A stretch of 58,001 nucleotides of DNA, from positions 1 to 58,001 of the forward strand of contig DASSOG010000016.1 in NCBI GenBank assembly GCA_035700805.1. Direction: 5' to 3'. The position numbers and the translations under genes are program-made. Shown one piece after another: positions 16,439 through 26,997 of the stretch (positions within the stretch are counted from its first letter, which is position 1; every line of letters begins with the position of its first letter). The notes below the pieces were generated by a model. It saw only the letters and a list, made by a program, of their open reading frames with translations, searched no databases and was not told the DNA's origin. This DNA is from JAGWRI01 sp035700805. GTDB lineage: Bacteria; Gemmatimonadota; Gemmatimonadetes; Gemmatimonadales; Gemmatimonadaceae.

Positions 16439-16874
16439 GCGTCTTCAGCCGGTCGACACACTCGTGGAGCTGCTTCTCGATGAGATCCACTTCCTGCGCG
16501 GCTCCTTCCTCGTCCAGCAGCCCGGCGCGCATCGAGATGGCCACCTGGTTCAGGTAGCGGATCTTGGTCAGGATCTCGTCGGTGGCGGCGCGCAGATGCT
16601 TGAACCGGCGCTTCTCGGCCAGCGCCCGGCGGTATCGCAGCACCAGCTCGCCGGCACCCAGCCGCCGGGCCAGCGCGATGACCTCGTCGTGCGAGCGGCC
16701 GGGCAGCGCGGCGCGGTCGGGAATGCCCGTGTCCTCAAAGCCGTCGTCGGCAAACCAGAGCCGCCCCACGTACTCCACCCCGTCGTACGCGATGCGGCAC
16801 GACACGTGGAGCTTGTGCCCGTCGGGTTCGATGGTGGCGATGTACGGCTGGATGGTGCTGTCGGTGATTGACAT
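16419..16874 (-). CDS. conserved-looking cytoplasmic protein of unknown function
   Basis: From ATG 16874 the product is 151 residues. The N-terminal half looks like beta strands (IEPDGHKLHVSCRIAYDGVE, then GRLWFADDGFEDTGIPDR). The C-terminal half is a long charged helix with many Arg, Glu and Leu (LRYRRALAEKRRFKHLRAAT). No signal or membrane segment is seen. It overlaps the nth start by 20 bp and lies 34 bp after the hydrolase gene. I do not recognise a family. Confidence 0.7.
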   Translation of the reverse strand: MSITDSTIQPYIATIEPDGHKLHVSCRIAYDGVEYVGRLWFADDGFEDTGIPDRAALPGRSHDEVIALARRLGAGELVLRYRRALAEKRRFKHLRAATDEILTKIRYLNQVAISMRAGLLDEEGAAQEVDLIEKQLHECVDRLKTHAGVES

Positions 16875-16908
16875 GCGAGACACAGGTGCCGATGCGGGTG
16901 GGCCGCGG

Positions 16909-17790
16909 TCAGTGCAGGAACGCGTTCAGGGCCGCGAAGAGCTTCGCGGGTTGTTCCACGTACGGCACGTGCCCGCACGCGTCCAGAATAACGAGCTCCG
17001 CGCCGAGTGCCCGTGCACATGCCTCACTCGACGCCAGTGGAATCGGGTCCTGCCGTCCGTGCACCACGAGGCACGGACACTCGATGGCGGCCAGCGTTCC
17101 GTCCTGCAGCAGATCGTAGTCCCCCAGGCTCGCCCACACTTCCTGCTGCACCCGGCCCACCACCCGGAAGGGCGTGAGCTCGCGTGCCGCCCGCGGATCT
17201 GCAAAGTACCCGGCCACGCTCAACTCAAAGGCACGGTGCCGGTACGCCTCCAGATCCCGCTCCCGCAAGCCCGAGGCCGCCAGCTCGGCCCGCATCGCCT
17301 GCACCGCGGGCGCGGCCTGACGTCGGGCGAACTCGGCTTCGAACTCCTCCCGAAATTGCCGAGTGAGCGGGGCCGGGTCAATGAGCGCCATCCGCGAGGG
17401 GGCGAGCAGCCCGGGGTCCCGGGCCGCCTGCGCGGCGTAGAGCAGCGCCAGGAGTCCGCCCCACGAGTAGCCGACAATGGTGGGCGCGTCCCAGCCGAAC
17501 TCGCGCAACACGGCAGCCAGGTCGGCCACGTGCGTTTCCCACGTGATGGGTGTCCGGTCGTCGGTGCGCGAGCGGCCGCCGCCCCGCTGGTCGTAGAAGC
17601 GCAGGTCGCGCCCGGGCGCCAGCTCCAGCATCTGCGGCAGCAGGTAGCCGTGATCGGCGCCCGGGCCCCCGTGCAGCACGAGCGTGGGGGCGGCGCCGTC
17701 CACGCCGTACGCCAGCCAGTACAGCGGAGGGGCGCCGGCGGTGAACGCCGCCTGACGCGGCACCGGGATGCCGGGCGCGGGGGTGTTCAC
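16909..17790 (-). CDS. alpha/beta hydrolase, proline iminopeptidase-like
   Basis: The 293-residue product has the oxyanion segment HGGPGADHGYLLP, the nucleophile elbow VGYSWGGLLALL, the acid HGRQDPIP and the base CGHVPYVEQP. This is the order of the S33 proline iminopeptidase family. The start is GTG 17790. Without a signal peptide it should be cytoplasmic. Substrate cannot be read from sequence: peptide N-terminal proline or a small ester are both possible. Confidence 0.88.
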   Translation of the reverse strand: MNTPAPGIPVPRQAAFTAGAPPLYWLAYGVDGAAPTLVLHGGPGADHGYLLPQMLELAPGRDLRFYDQRGGGRSRTDDRTPITWETHVADLAAVLREFGWDAPTIVGYSWGGLLALLYAAQAARDPGLLAPSRMALIDPAPLTRQFREEFEAEFARRQAAPAVQAMRAELAASGLRERDLEAYRHRAFELSVAGYFADPRAARELTPFRVVGRVQQEVWASLGDYDLLQDGTLAAIECPCLVVHGRQDPIPLASSEACARALGAELVILDACGHVPYVEQPAKLFAALNAFLH

Positions 17791-17830
17791 CGGCCCCCCG
17801 CTCGGGTGCCCGTACTCCGCCGCGCGCGCG

Positions 17831-19114
17831 TCAGTTGCCGCGCCTGCCGAGGGTGACGCTGAACGAGCGGCGCTTGCCGTCGCGCAGCACCACCACGGTG
17901 ACCACGTCGCCTGGTTTGTGGGCGTACATCGCCTGCGCGTACGACTCCAGGTCGGTCACCTTCACGCCGCCGAATTCCACCACGACGTCGCCGGCCTTGA
18001 GCCCCGCCTTGTCGGCCGGACTGCCGGGCGTGACGCCGGTGATGCGCTCGCCCTGGATGTCGCCGGCCGCCATGTCGGGCACCGAGCCCAGGTAGACCCC
18101 GTTGTCATCAGACGACGTGGCGGCCATGGTGGCCTTGGATGCGACGCGCGTGAAGGTGACGCGCTGCGGCCGGTTGCCCAGATCGCGGATCACGCGCTCG
18201 GCGATGCCCACCACGGTGGCCTCGCCGCCCGCGTTGATCTTCTCGATGTCATCCGTGGCCTTGTGGTAGTCCTCGTGCAGGTCGGTGAAGAAGAACAGGA
18301 CGGGAATGTCCCGGGCGTAGAACGAGGACTGATCGGACGGGCCAAAGCCGTCGCCCTGGCCGAAGATGTGCACCTGGCCGGCGTTGGCCGTGTCCAGCAG
18401 GGCGGGGAACTCGGAGGCCGTGGCCACGCCGTACACGATCAGGCGTTGGTTCCTGAGGCGTCCCACCATGTCGAAGTTGAGCATCATGTCGATGCTGTCC
18501 AGCGGCACGGGGCTGTGGTCCACGAAGTAGGCGGAGCCCAGGAGGCCCTCTTCCTCGGCGCTGAAGTTCACGAACAGCAGCGACCGGCGGGTGGGGTGCT
18601 GGCGGAACAGCCGGGCCAGCTCCATCACGGCGGCGGTGCCCGACGCGTTGTCGTCGGCGCCGTTGCGGATGGCGTCCCCGGCCTGCGGATCGAGCGCGCC
18701 CTCGGTGGACCGTCCCAGGTGGTCAAAGTGCGCGCCTATTACAATCCACTGATTGCGCAGCGCCGGGTCGGTGCCGGCCAGCATGGCCACCACGTTCTGC
18801 GTGGGCAGCACCTCGGGGGCCTTGCCATGCGCCACGGCCGGCCGCGCCACGAAGGGCTGCAGGTACGACCCGGAGGCCAGCGGGGCCAGGCCCAGGGCCC
18901 GGTAGCGCCGGGCGATGTACGCCGCGGCGCTGTCGTTGCCGGGCGTGCCGGCGCGACGGCCTTCCAGGCGGTCGCTGGCCAGGTACGCGATGTCGGTGCG
19001 GATGCGCAGCGAATCGGGGGCGGCGGCGGTGCCGGTGGAGGGCGACGGGGCGGCGCCGCTGGAGGCGCAGCCGACGGCCGCCACGGCGGCGAACAGGAAG
19101 ACTGGAAGGCGCAT
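17831..19114 (-). CDS. M28-family zinc metallopeptidase lipoprotein with C-terminal PDZ domain
   Basis: ATG 19114 begins a lipoprotein signal (MRLPVFLFAAVAAVGC). The 427-residue protein has the M28 aminopeptidase ligands in order: His/Asp region GAHFDHLG, ADDNASGTAA, the EEEGLLGSAYF Glu pair and NFDMVGRL. A late His occurs in DLHEDYHKATDD. A PDZ domain (about 335-425) follows, with ITGVTPGSPADKAGLKAGDV. It probably works in the periplasm as an aminopeptidase. It is divergently arranged with the HEAT-repeat gene; 154 bp separate the starts. Confidence 0.92.
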   Translation of the reverse strand: MRLPVFLFAAVAAVGCASSGAAPSPSTGTAAAPDSLRIRTDIAYLASDRLEGRRAGTPGNDSAAAYIARRYRALGLAPLASGSYLQPFVARPAVAHGKAPEVLPTQNVVAMLAGTDPALRNQWIVIGAHFDHLGRSTEGALDPQAGDAIRNGADDNASGTAAVMELARLFRQHPTRRSLLFVNFSAEEEGLLGSAYFVDHSPVPLDSIDMMLNFDMVGRLRNQRLIVYGVATASEFPALLDTANAGQVHIFGQGDGFGPSDQSSFYARDIPVLFFFTDLHEDYHKATDDIEKINAGGEATVVGIAERVIRDLGNRPQRVTFTRVASKATMAATSSDDNGVYLGSVPDMAAGDIQGERITGVTPGSPADKAGLKAGDVVVEFGGVKVTDLESYAQAMYAHKPGDVVTVVVLRDGKRRSFSVTLGRRGN

Positions 19115-19268
19115 GGTCAGGGAGTGGTGAGACGCTGGAAGTCTAGCTTCCGGGCGGCGGGTGAGCCACGTGGGCGCGCGGGCCACTGCTGGCGCGTGTG
19201 CGTGGGCACCGCCTAACTTGCACGCTACCCCACCGCTCCCGCCCGACGCAGGGCGGATCCACCTGCTT

Positions 19269-20849
19269 ATGGAACATTCAGCCACATTCGCACGCCTCTT
19301 TGCGCGACTCGTCTGGCTGCTGGTTGACCAGGGCGAGAGCGTGGAGGAGCAGAAGCTGGCGCTGCGCGCGGTGGTGGCAATCGGCAGGCACGATGCGGTG
19401 CGCATCAGCGTGCAGGATGACGTGCTCTATGCCGACGGCGAGGTGGTGCTCGCCGTCCTGCCCGGCGTGCCTGAGCTGTCCGCGCGCATGGCCGCTGCCG
19501 GCCTGGGGGAGGTCAACTTTGACCGGCAACCTGCCGCGGGTGAGATGCTGGGGCTGGCGCGCGCGCTTTCGCTCGTGGATCCGGAGGCTCCCGATTCCGC
19601 CGGCCTGCGTCACGCGCTGGATGACCTGAAGGCCACGACGCTGCGGTTCGTCATGGACGGCGCGGAGCTGGCCCGCTCCAACGGGGCGGAACCGGCCGCG
19701 GCCGAGGCGGCGGTGGTGGCCGTGGCCGAGCCCGCGCTTGTCGGTGACGCGGCCGCGCCCGCCGCCGAAGCCGCATCCCCTGATGCGCCCCGGGTGGAGG
19801 GGCTGGTGCCGGAGAATTCGCAGGGGATGTTCTTCCAGTTCTCGTCCATCGGGACCGTGAAGGATTCGCCGGAGGCGCTCCTGGCGCACCTGGCACGCGC
19901 CACCGACCAGGCGGAGAAGATCCGCGTGCTGGACGACGCGGTGACCCTCACGGAGACGGCGGCCCGCGAAGGCAAGGCGGCCGACGTGGTGGACCTGATG
20001 CGCGGCCTGGTGGCCCAGGAGGCGGACGCGCCGGAAGGCGACGTGAACCGCGCCTTCGTGATGGCGCTGCGCCGGCTGACCAAGCCGCTGCTGCTGCGCA
20101 CGGTGGCGGCCCAGGTGGTGGCGGCGCCCGATCGGGGCCCGGACCTGATGGCCATCCTGACGCGCATGGGGCAGGACGGCGCCGAAGCGGTGATTGACCA
20201 GGTGTCGCAGGCGGCCACCACCGACGCGCGCGGGGCGCTGCTGCAGGTGCTGCGGCAGCTTGAAGCCACGGTGCCGGCGCTGGCGCACATGCTGGGAGAC
20301 GCGCGGTGGTTCGTGGCGCGCAACGCGGCCGACCTGCTGGGGGAGTTGAAGGCGACGGGCGCGGAGGACGCGCTGGTGCAGTTGCTGCGGCACGACGATG
20401 AGCGGGTGCGCCGCTCGGCGACCAACGCGCTGATGCAGCTGGGGTCGGAGAGCGCGCGGCAGGCCGTGCGGGCGGCGGTGCGCGACGGCTCGCCGCAGGT
20501 GCGCATGCAGGCCGCCTTTGCCATCGCGGCCCATCGTGATCCGCAGACCGCCACCACGCTCATCATGGCCATCGACGCGGAGGAGGACAGCGACGTGCAG
20601 CTCGCCATGCTGCTGGCGCTGGGTCGCGTGGGCACGCCCGACGCGGTGGAACGGCTGATCAAGGCCGCCGAACCTGCCGGCGGGTTCTTCAAGAAGAAGC
20701 CGACGGCGTTCCGGGTGGCGGCGGTGCAGGCGCTGGCGGAGGCGCGCTCACCAGCGGCGCAGGCGGCGCTTCACGCGCTGGCCTCGGACAAGGACCGGGA
20801 CGTGCGCGACACCGTGATCCGCCTGACCAAGCAGGCGCGGCGTCGCTGA
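19269..20849 (+). CDS. HEAT-repeat protein of unknown function
   Basis: From ATG 19269 the 526-residue protein has an alpha/beta N-terminal part (about 1-130), an Ala/Glu-rich linker (about 150-185) and a C-terminal array of HEAT-like helix pairs. Examples are ARWFVARNAADLLGELKATG, DDERVRRSATNALMQLGSES and DGSPQVRMQAAFAIAAHRDP. Such repeats are scaffolds for protein binding. The frame upstream to 19161 is not conserved-like. It converges on the M42 peptidase gene, leaving 8 bp between stops. Confidence 0.82.
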   Translation: MEHSATFARLFARLVWLLVDQGESVEEQKLALRAVVAIGRHDAVRISVQDDVLYADGEVVLAVLPGVPELSARMAAAGLGEVNFDRQPAAGEMLGLARALSLVDPEAPDSAGLRHALDDLKATTLRFVMDGAELARSNGAEPAAAEAAVVAVAEPALVGDAAAPAAEAASPDAPRVEGLVPENSQGMFFQFSSIGTVKDSPEALLAHLARATDQAEKIRVLDDAVTLTETAAREGKAADVVDLMRGLVAQEADAPEGDVNRAFVMALRRLTKPLLLRTVAAQVVAAPDRGPDLMAILTRMGQDGAEAVIDQVSQAATTDARGALLQVLRQLEATVPALAHMLGDARWFVARNAADLLGELKATGAEDALVQLLRHDDERVRRSATNALMQLGSESARQAVRAAVRDGSPQVRMQAAFAIAAHRDPQTATTLIMAIDAEEDSDVQLAMLLALGRVGTPDAVERLIKAAEPAGGFFKKKPTAFRVAAVQALAEARSPAAQAALHALASDKDRDVRDTVIRLTKQARRR

Positions 20850-20857
20850 CCGCCGGG

Positions 20858-21928
<1,071 letters not shown>

Positions 21929-22144
21929 GGGCACGTGCGGGAACGAGGAAACTGTAATACGGCAGTTAATCAGTCTCCATATGCTAGTGCGAACGGGCGC
22001 GTGAGGGAAGCGGCGCGCGGGGGGCGGCCCTCCCGCTCGCGCCCCCCCGGTCCCGGGGTGTAGCTTGAGGGCAGTCGAACTCCCCGCGCCGCGCCCGCTG
22101 CCGGCGCCGCGGGCTGGATGGTCTCCACCCCCACCCCACGAGCC

Positions 22145-24610
22145 ATGCGTCGGACACTCCCCTCCCTGTTGCTCGCCCTCGCCGCCACCGCGCCCGCCGC
22201 GGCTGCCCAACGCGCCGGCGGTGCCGCCCCGGCCGCGCGTGCCCCGTCGGCCGTCGGCACGAACATCGTCGAGAAGACCGCCGGGTTTGACAGGCGCGAC
22301 GGCTTCATTCCCGTGTACGTGAACGACACCACCGGTCGCGTGCTGCTGGAAATTCCGCGCGATTCCTTTCCGGCGCTGATGATCGTGATGCAGTCCACCG
22401 GCCTGGGCTCGAACCCCATCGGGATTGACCGCGGCGGAGACGGCGAGACGCAGATCGTGGAGTTTGATCGCCACGGCAACCACGTGTACGTGGTGTACCG
22501 CAACACGAGCTTCCGCGGGGACCCCAGCAGCCCCGAGCACGAGCGGACCATCAGCGAGTCGTTTCCGGTGAGCACCGTGGCCGCGCTGCCACTGCTGGCC
22601 ACCGAGGACGGGCGACTGCTGGTGGACGCCACCGACTATCTGGTACGCGACTGGACGGATGTAGCGGGCACCCTGCAGCGCTCGCGGCAGGGGGCCTACT
22701 CGGTGGCGCGCGACCGGTCGTCGGTGTACTGGCCGCTCACCAGGGCCTTTCCCGGGAACACCGAGATTGACGTGTCGCTCACCTTCGCCACGAGCGGCCG
22801 TCCGGGCGGGATCGTGAGCCGCCAGGCGCCCGACGGCGCGGCGTTCACGCTGCATGATCATGTGTCGTTCACCCAGTTGCCGGACGCCGGGTACAAGCCG
22901 CGCATGTGGGACCCGCGCGTCGGCTACTTCGGGGTGACGTTCAATGACTATGCCCAGTCGGTGAAGCTGCCGCTGCAGCAGCGCTGGATCTCGCGGCACC
23001 GCCTGGAGCGGGTGAATCCCAGTGATCCTAATTCCCCTATCAAGAACCCCATCCGGTACTGCGTGGACCCCGGCATCCCGGAACCCATCAAGACCGCCAC
23101 GATGACCGGCGTGAAGTGGTGGGAGCAGGCCTTTGACGAGGCCGGCCTCAAGGGCGGCTTCGTCGTGACGTTCTGCCCGGACAGCGTGGATATGATGGAT
23201 TCGCGCTACAACGTGCTGGTGTGGGAGAACCGCAACGAGCGCGGCTGGTCAGTGAGCGCGGGGATTTCCGACCCGCGCACGGGCGAGATCGTGAAGGGCG
23301 TCTCGCGGCTGGATTCGCACCGGGCCCGCACCGCGTACAACATCTACGCGGCGCTCAAGGGCGCGGCGATCTCGCCGGCTGATACGCATTTTGTGCTGGG
23401 ACGCGTGCGACAGGTGAGCGCGCACGAGATCGGGCACACGCTGGGTCTGTCGCACAACTTCATGGCGTCCACCTACGGGCGGGCGTCGGTCATGGACTAT
23501 CCGCCGCCGCGGGTTCGGCTCGACGCCAACGGCAACATCGACGTCTCCGACGCCTACGCCGTGGGACCCGGCGCGTATGACGTCTGGGCCATCCACTGGG
23601 GATACGGCATCTTCCCCCCGGGGACGGAGCAGGATTCGCTGAACGCCCTCATACGTGAAGGACTGAGCAAGGGCTACCTGTACCTGTCCGACGGCGACGC
23701 CCGTCCGGAGTTCGGCTCCGACCCGCGCACGCACCTCTGGGACGACCAGAACTCGGCGCTGGCCTTCCTGAAAACCCAGATGGACGTGCGCCGCGTGGCG
23801 ATCTCGCGATTCGGGTTGCGCAACCTGCGCCCCGGGGAGCCGCTGGCCAGGCTGCAGGAACGCTTTGCGCCCCTGTACTTCTTCCATCAGTTTGCGCTCA
23901 ATACCCTGGCGCGGACCATCGGCGGCATGGAGTACACCAACGTCGTGGTGGGCGACGGCCAGCAGGCCACCACGCCCATCCCGGGCGCGCGGCAGCGCGC
24001 GGCGCTGCACGAGATGCTCGGCGCGCTGGCGCCGGCGGAGCTGGCCATTCCCGACACGGTGCTGACGCTGCTGGAGCCGAACGCGGCCAGCGTCTCGCCG
24101 CGGGTGGAACTGTTCAATTCCGAGACGCAACCCGCGTTCGATGAACTGGGCGCGGCTCGCACCCTGGCGCAGATGGTGGTGGACGACATCCTGCAGCCCG
24201 AACGCACCGCCCGGCTGGTGATGTTCGCGCATCGCGGGGCCAACATGCTGACGCTCAACGAGACCATTGATTCGCTGATTGCCCAGACCTGGAGCGCGCC
24301 GGTGCCGGCCAGCGGCAAGCTGGCCGCGCTGCAGCGAGTGTCGCAGCGGGCCGTGGCCGATCGGTTGCTGCAACTGGCGGCTGATACCACGGCCGCCGCG
24401 CAGGTGCGGGCCATCGTGGAGCTGGAGATCAGGACGCTGCAGCAGATTGCGGCCCGTCGGGCCATCACCGGGAGCTTTGCCTCCCGGGCGCACTGGAACG
24501 CCATCGCGAACGACTTCAAGCGCTGGATCGAGCGGCGTGAGCTGCCGCAGCCCACCAGGGCGCTGACGCCCCCGCCGGGCGACCCATTTGGCGGTGGCGG
24601 CGGAGGATAA
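22145..24610 (+). CDS. secreted zinc-dependent metalloprotease (DUF5117/DUF5118-like)
   Basis: The 821-residue protein begins with a signal peptide (MRRTLPSLLLALAATAPAAAAQ). The extended zinc motif AHEIGHTLGLSHNF gives His427, Glu428, His431 and His437. The N-terminal region (VLLEIPRD, SFRGDPSSPEHERTISESFP) and the segment GVKWWEQAFDEAGL match large bacterial zinc-dependent metalloproteases with DUF5117/DUF4953 architecture. It ends in a short glycine run. No good Shine-Dalgarno was seen before ATG 22145; a GTG or ATG nearby could be used instead. It should degrade proteins outside the cytoplasm. Confidence 0.9.
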   Translation: MRRTLPSLLLALAATAPAAAAQRAGGAAPAARAPSAVGTNIVEKTAGFDRRDGFIPVYVNDTTGRVLLEIPRDSFPALMIVMQSTGLGSNPIGIDRGGDGETQIVEFDRHGNHVYVVYRNTSFRGDPSSPEHERTISESFPVSTVAALPLLATEDGRLLVDATDYLVRDWTDVAGTLQRSRQGAYSVARDRSSVYWPLTRAFPGNTEIDVSLTFATSGRPGGIVSRQAPDGAAFTLHDHVSFTQLPDAGYKPRMWDPRVGYFGVTFNDYAQSVKLPLQQRWISRHRLERVNPSDPNSPIKNPIRYCVDPGIPEPIKTATMTGVKWWEQAFDEAGLKGGFVVTFCPDSVDMMDSRYNVLVWENRNERGWSVSAGISDPRTGEIVKGVSRLDSHRARTAYNIYAALKGAAISPADTHFVLGRVRQVSAHEIGHTLGLSHNFMASTYGRASVMDYPPPRVRLDANGNIDVSDAYAVGPGAYDVWAIHWGYGIFPPGTEQDSLNALIREGLSKGYLYLSDGDARPEFGSDPRTHLWDDQNSALAFLKTQMDVRRVAISRFGLRNLRPGEPLARLQERFAPLYFFHQFALNTLARTIGGMEYTNVVVGDGQQATTPIPGARQRAALHEMLGALAPAELAIPDTVLTLLEPNAASVSPRVELFNSETQPAFDELGAARTLAQMVVDDILQPERTARLVMFAHRGANMLTLNETIDSLIAQTWSAPVPASGKLAALQRVSQRAVADRLLQLAADTTAAAQVRAIVELEIRTLQQIAARRAITGSFASRAHWNAIANDFKRWIERRELPQPTRALTPPPGDPFGGGGGG

Positions 24611-24702
24611 GGCGCGGGCGCCCACTGCCCATTGACCCTGCAACACGATATCTCTCAACTGGGGCGCGATTGGCGCCAGCGGGAACTCTCGCGGGGGGCA
24701 GG

Positions 24703-26985
24703 ATGCGGATACGCAGGGTTGGGGTCGTGGGCGCCGGGACGATGGGCCACAGCATCGCGGCGCTGGCCGCGTCGGCTGGGCTGCCGGTGCACTTGCTGGA
24801 CATCGCCGGGCCGGAGGGCGACCCGGACGCGCCGGCCCGGCAGGGACTGGACCGGGCGCGCAAGGCGCGCCCGGCGGCGTTCATGGACGCCGCCCGCGCG
24901 GCGCTCATTGAAGTGGGCAACACGACGGACGGCCTCGGCGTGCTGGCCGAGTGTGACCTGGTGATCGAGGCGATCATCGAGCAACTGGAGCCCAAGCGCG
25001 CGCTGTACGCGCGGCTGGAGGACGTGCTCCTGTCCCACACGCTCATCGCGACCAACACGTCGGGCATTCCCATGGCCCAGCTCACCGAGGGCCGCAGCGA
25101 CGGCTTCCGGCAGCGCTTCCTGGGCATGCATTTCTTCAATCCGCCGCGCTACCTGCACCTGCTGGAGATTATCCCCACCGCGCGGACGGCGCCCGAGACC
25201 ATCGCGACGGCTCGCGCGTTCAGCGAACGCGTGCTGGGCAAGGGCGTCGTGATGGCGCGCGATGTCCCGGGGTTCGTGGCCAACCGGCTGGGGGTGTACG
25301 GGATGGTGCTGGCGCTGCGCATGCTCCAGGAGTTCGACCTCAGCATTGACGAGGTGGATGTGCTCACCGGCCCGCTGCTGGGCCGTGCCAAGTCGGCCAC
25401 CTTCCGCACGGCCGACCTCACGGGGCTGGACGTGCTGTCGCACGTGGCCACCGGGCTGGCCCAGGCGACGGGGGAGGACTTCGCGCTCCCGGCGTGGGTG
25501 GGCGCCATGGTCAAGGACGGCCAGCTGGGCGAGAAGACCGGCGTCGGGTTCTATAAGAAAATTGGCAAGGAGATCCACACACGGAACTGGAAGACGGGCG
25601 AATACGCGCCCGCCGCCCGTCCGGAGTCTCCGGCCATCGGCAAGGCGCTGAAGCTGCCCCTGGGCGAGCGCCTGCGCGCGGCCGTGGCGCTCGACGGCAC
25701 GTACGGGGAGTTCGTTCGCGAGTACCTCACCCGGCTGTCCGGGTACGTGGTGGAGACCGCGCCGAAGATCGCGTACCACCGCAGCGACGTGGACCATGCC
25801 ATGGAATGGGGGTTCGCGTGGGAGGCAGGTCCGTTCCGGCAGCTCGACCTGCTGGGCAATGCCCTCCCGGTGGGCGCCACGCTGCGCCCGGCGGCGCTCA
25901 AGGACGGCTGGTACGCGCCCGATGGGACGCGCCAGGGGTCGGTGGATGGCAAGGGTTATGTGCCCATCGAGGAGCCCGCGGGGTTGCTGCGCATCGAGAC
26001 GCTCCGACGTTCACGGCGGGCCCTGGTTGAGTCGGCGGACGCGACGCTGTGGGATGCCGGTGATGACGTCGCGGTGCTGGAATTCCATAGCAAGATGAAT
26101 TCGCTGGGCGAAGGCGTGCTCACCATGCTGATGAAGTCGCTGGATGTGGTGGACAGCAAGGGGCTGGCCGGCCTGGTGCTGGGCAACGACGATCCGCGCA
26201 CCTTCACGGCGGGCGCGGACCTGATGATGGTGGCGTCGCTGGCGCAGGCGGGGAACTGGCAGAAGCTCGAGGACGCGGTGGAGCTCTTCCAGGGGTGCTC
26301 GATGTCCATCCGGCAGGCGCCCTTCCCGGTGGTGGCGGCGCCCTTTGGCCTCACGCTGGGCGGGGGCACCGAGTGGTCGTTGCACGCCGACGCCATCCAG
26401 GCGCACGCCGAGCTGTACATGGGCCTGGTGGAGGTGGGAGTCGGGCTGCTGCCAGGCGGCGGGGGCACCAAGGAATTACTGTTCCGGTATGCCGGCGAAC
26501 TGAAGCCGTACGACGACGCGGATCCCTTTGAGGCGCCGAGGCGCGCGTTCAAGCAGATTGCCATGGCGGCCACGAGCACCAGCGCGCTGGAGGCCCGGGC
26601 GCTGGGGTACCTGCGCGATCGCGACGGCATCTCGATGAACCGGGATTTCCTGCTGGCCGATGCCAGGCGGCGCGTGCTGGACCTGGCGCCGGGCTATGTG
26701 GCGCCCCAGCCCCGCACCATCGAGGCGCTGGGCAAGGCGGGCATGGGCAACCTGCACTATGCCGCGTGGGCCATGCGCGAGGCAGGGCAGGCCAGTGACC
26801 ATGACGTGCGCATCGCGCTGGAGATTGCCCGGGTGCTCTGCGGTGGGGATGGGCCGGCGCGCCTGGTGAGCGAGGACGACATCCTCGACCTGGAGCGCGA
26901 TGCCTTCCTGCGGTTGCTGGGCACCAGGGAGACGCAGGAACGGATTGCCCACATGCTCAAGACCGGCAAGCCGCTCCGCAATTGA
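24703..26985 (+). CDS. fadN: 3-hydroxyacyl-CoA dehydrogenase / enoyl-CoA hydratase fusion (FadB/FadN-like)
   Basis: The 760-residue product starts at ATG 24703 with a dinucleotide fold (VGVVGAGTMGHSIAALAASA). It continues through FLGMHFFNPPRYLHLLEIIP and the dehydrogenase C-terminal domains to about 400, then an enoyl-CoA hydratase part (EFHSKMNSLGEG, FTAGADLM, LGGGTEWSLHADAIQAHAEL). The dehydrogenase-first order is that of FadN rather than E. coli FadB. It would carry out hydration and oxidation in beta-oxidation. The thiolase gene follows after 12 bp, giving a two-gene fatty-acid degradation unit. Confidence 0.94.
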   Translation: MRIRRVGVVGAGTMGHSIAALAASAGLPVHLLDIAGPEGDPDAPARQGLDRARKARPAAFMDAARAALIEVGNTTDGLGVLAECDLVIEAIIEQLEPKRALYARLEDVLLSHTLIATNTSGIPMAQLTEGRSDGFRQRFLGMHFFNPPRYLHLLEIIPTARTAPETIATARAFSERVLGKGVVMARDVPGFVANRLGVYGMVLALRMLQEFDLSIDEVDVLTGPLLGRAKSATFRTADLTGLDVLSHVATGLAQATGEDFALPAWVGAMVKDGQLGEKTGVGFYKKIGKEIHTRNWKTGEYAPAARPESPAIGKALKLPLGERLRAAVALDGTYGEFVREYLTRLSGYVVETAPKIAYHRSDVDHAMEWGFAWEAGPFRQLDLLGNALPVGATLRPAALKDGWYAPDGTRQGSVDGKGYVPIEEPAGLLRIETLRRSRRALVESADATLWDAGDDVAVLEFHSKMNSLGEGVLTMLMKSLDVVDSKGLAGLVLGNDDPRTFTAGADLMMVASLAQAGNWQKLEDAVELFQGCSMSIRQAPFPVVAAPFGLTLGGGTEWSLHADAIQAHAELYMGLVEVGVGLLPGGGGTKELLFRYAGELKPYDDADPFEAPRRAFKQIAMAATSTSALEARALGYLRDRDGISMNRDFLLADARRRVLDLAPGYVAPQPRTIEALGKAGMGNLHYAAWAMREAGQASDHDVRIALEIARVLCGGDGPARLVSEDDILDLERDAFLRLLGTRETQERIAHMLKTGKPLRN

Positions 26986-26997
26986 GAGGGATGAATC

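Noticed and set aside
21929..22999. N-terminal extension of the M42 peptidase frame
   Set aside because: It runs antisense through the signal peptide and first domain of the zinc metalloprotease; the M42 family start fits ATG 21928.
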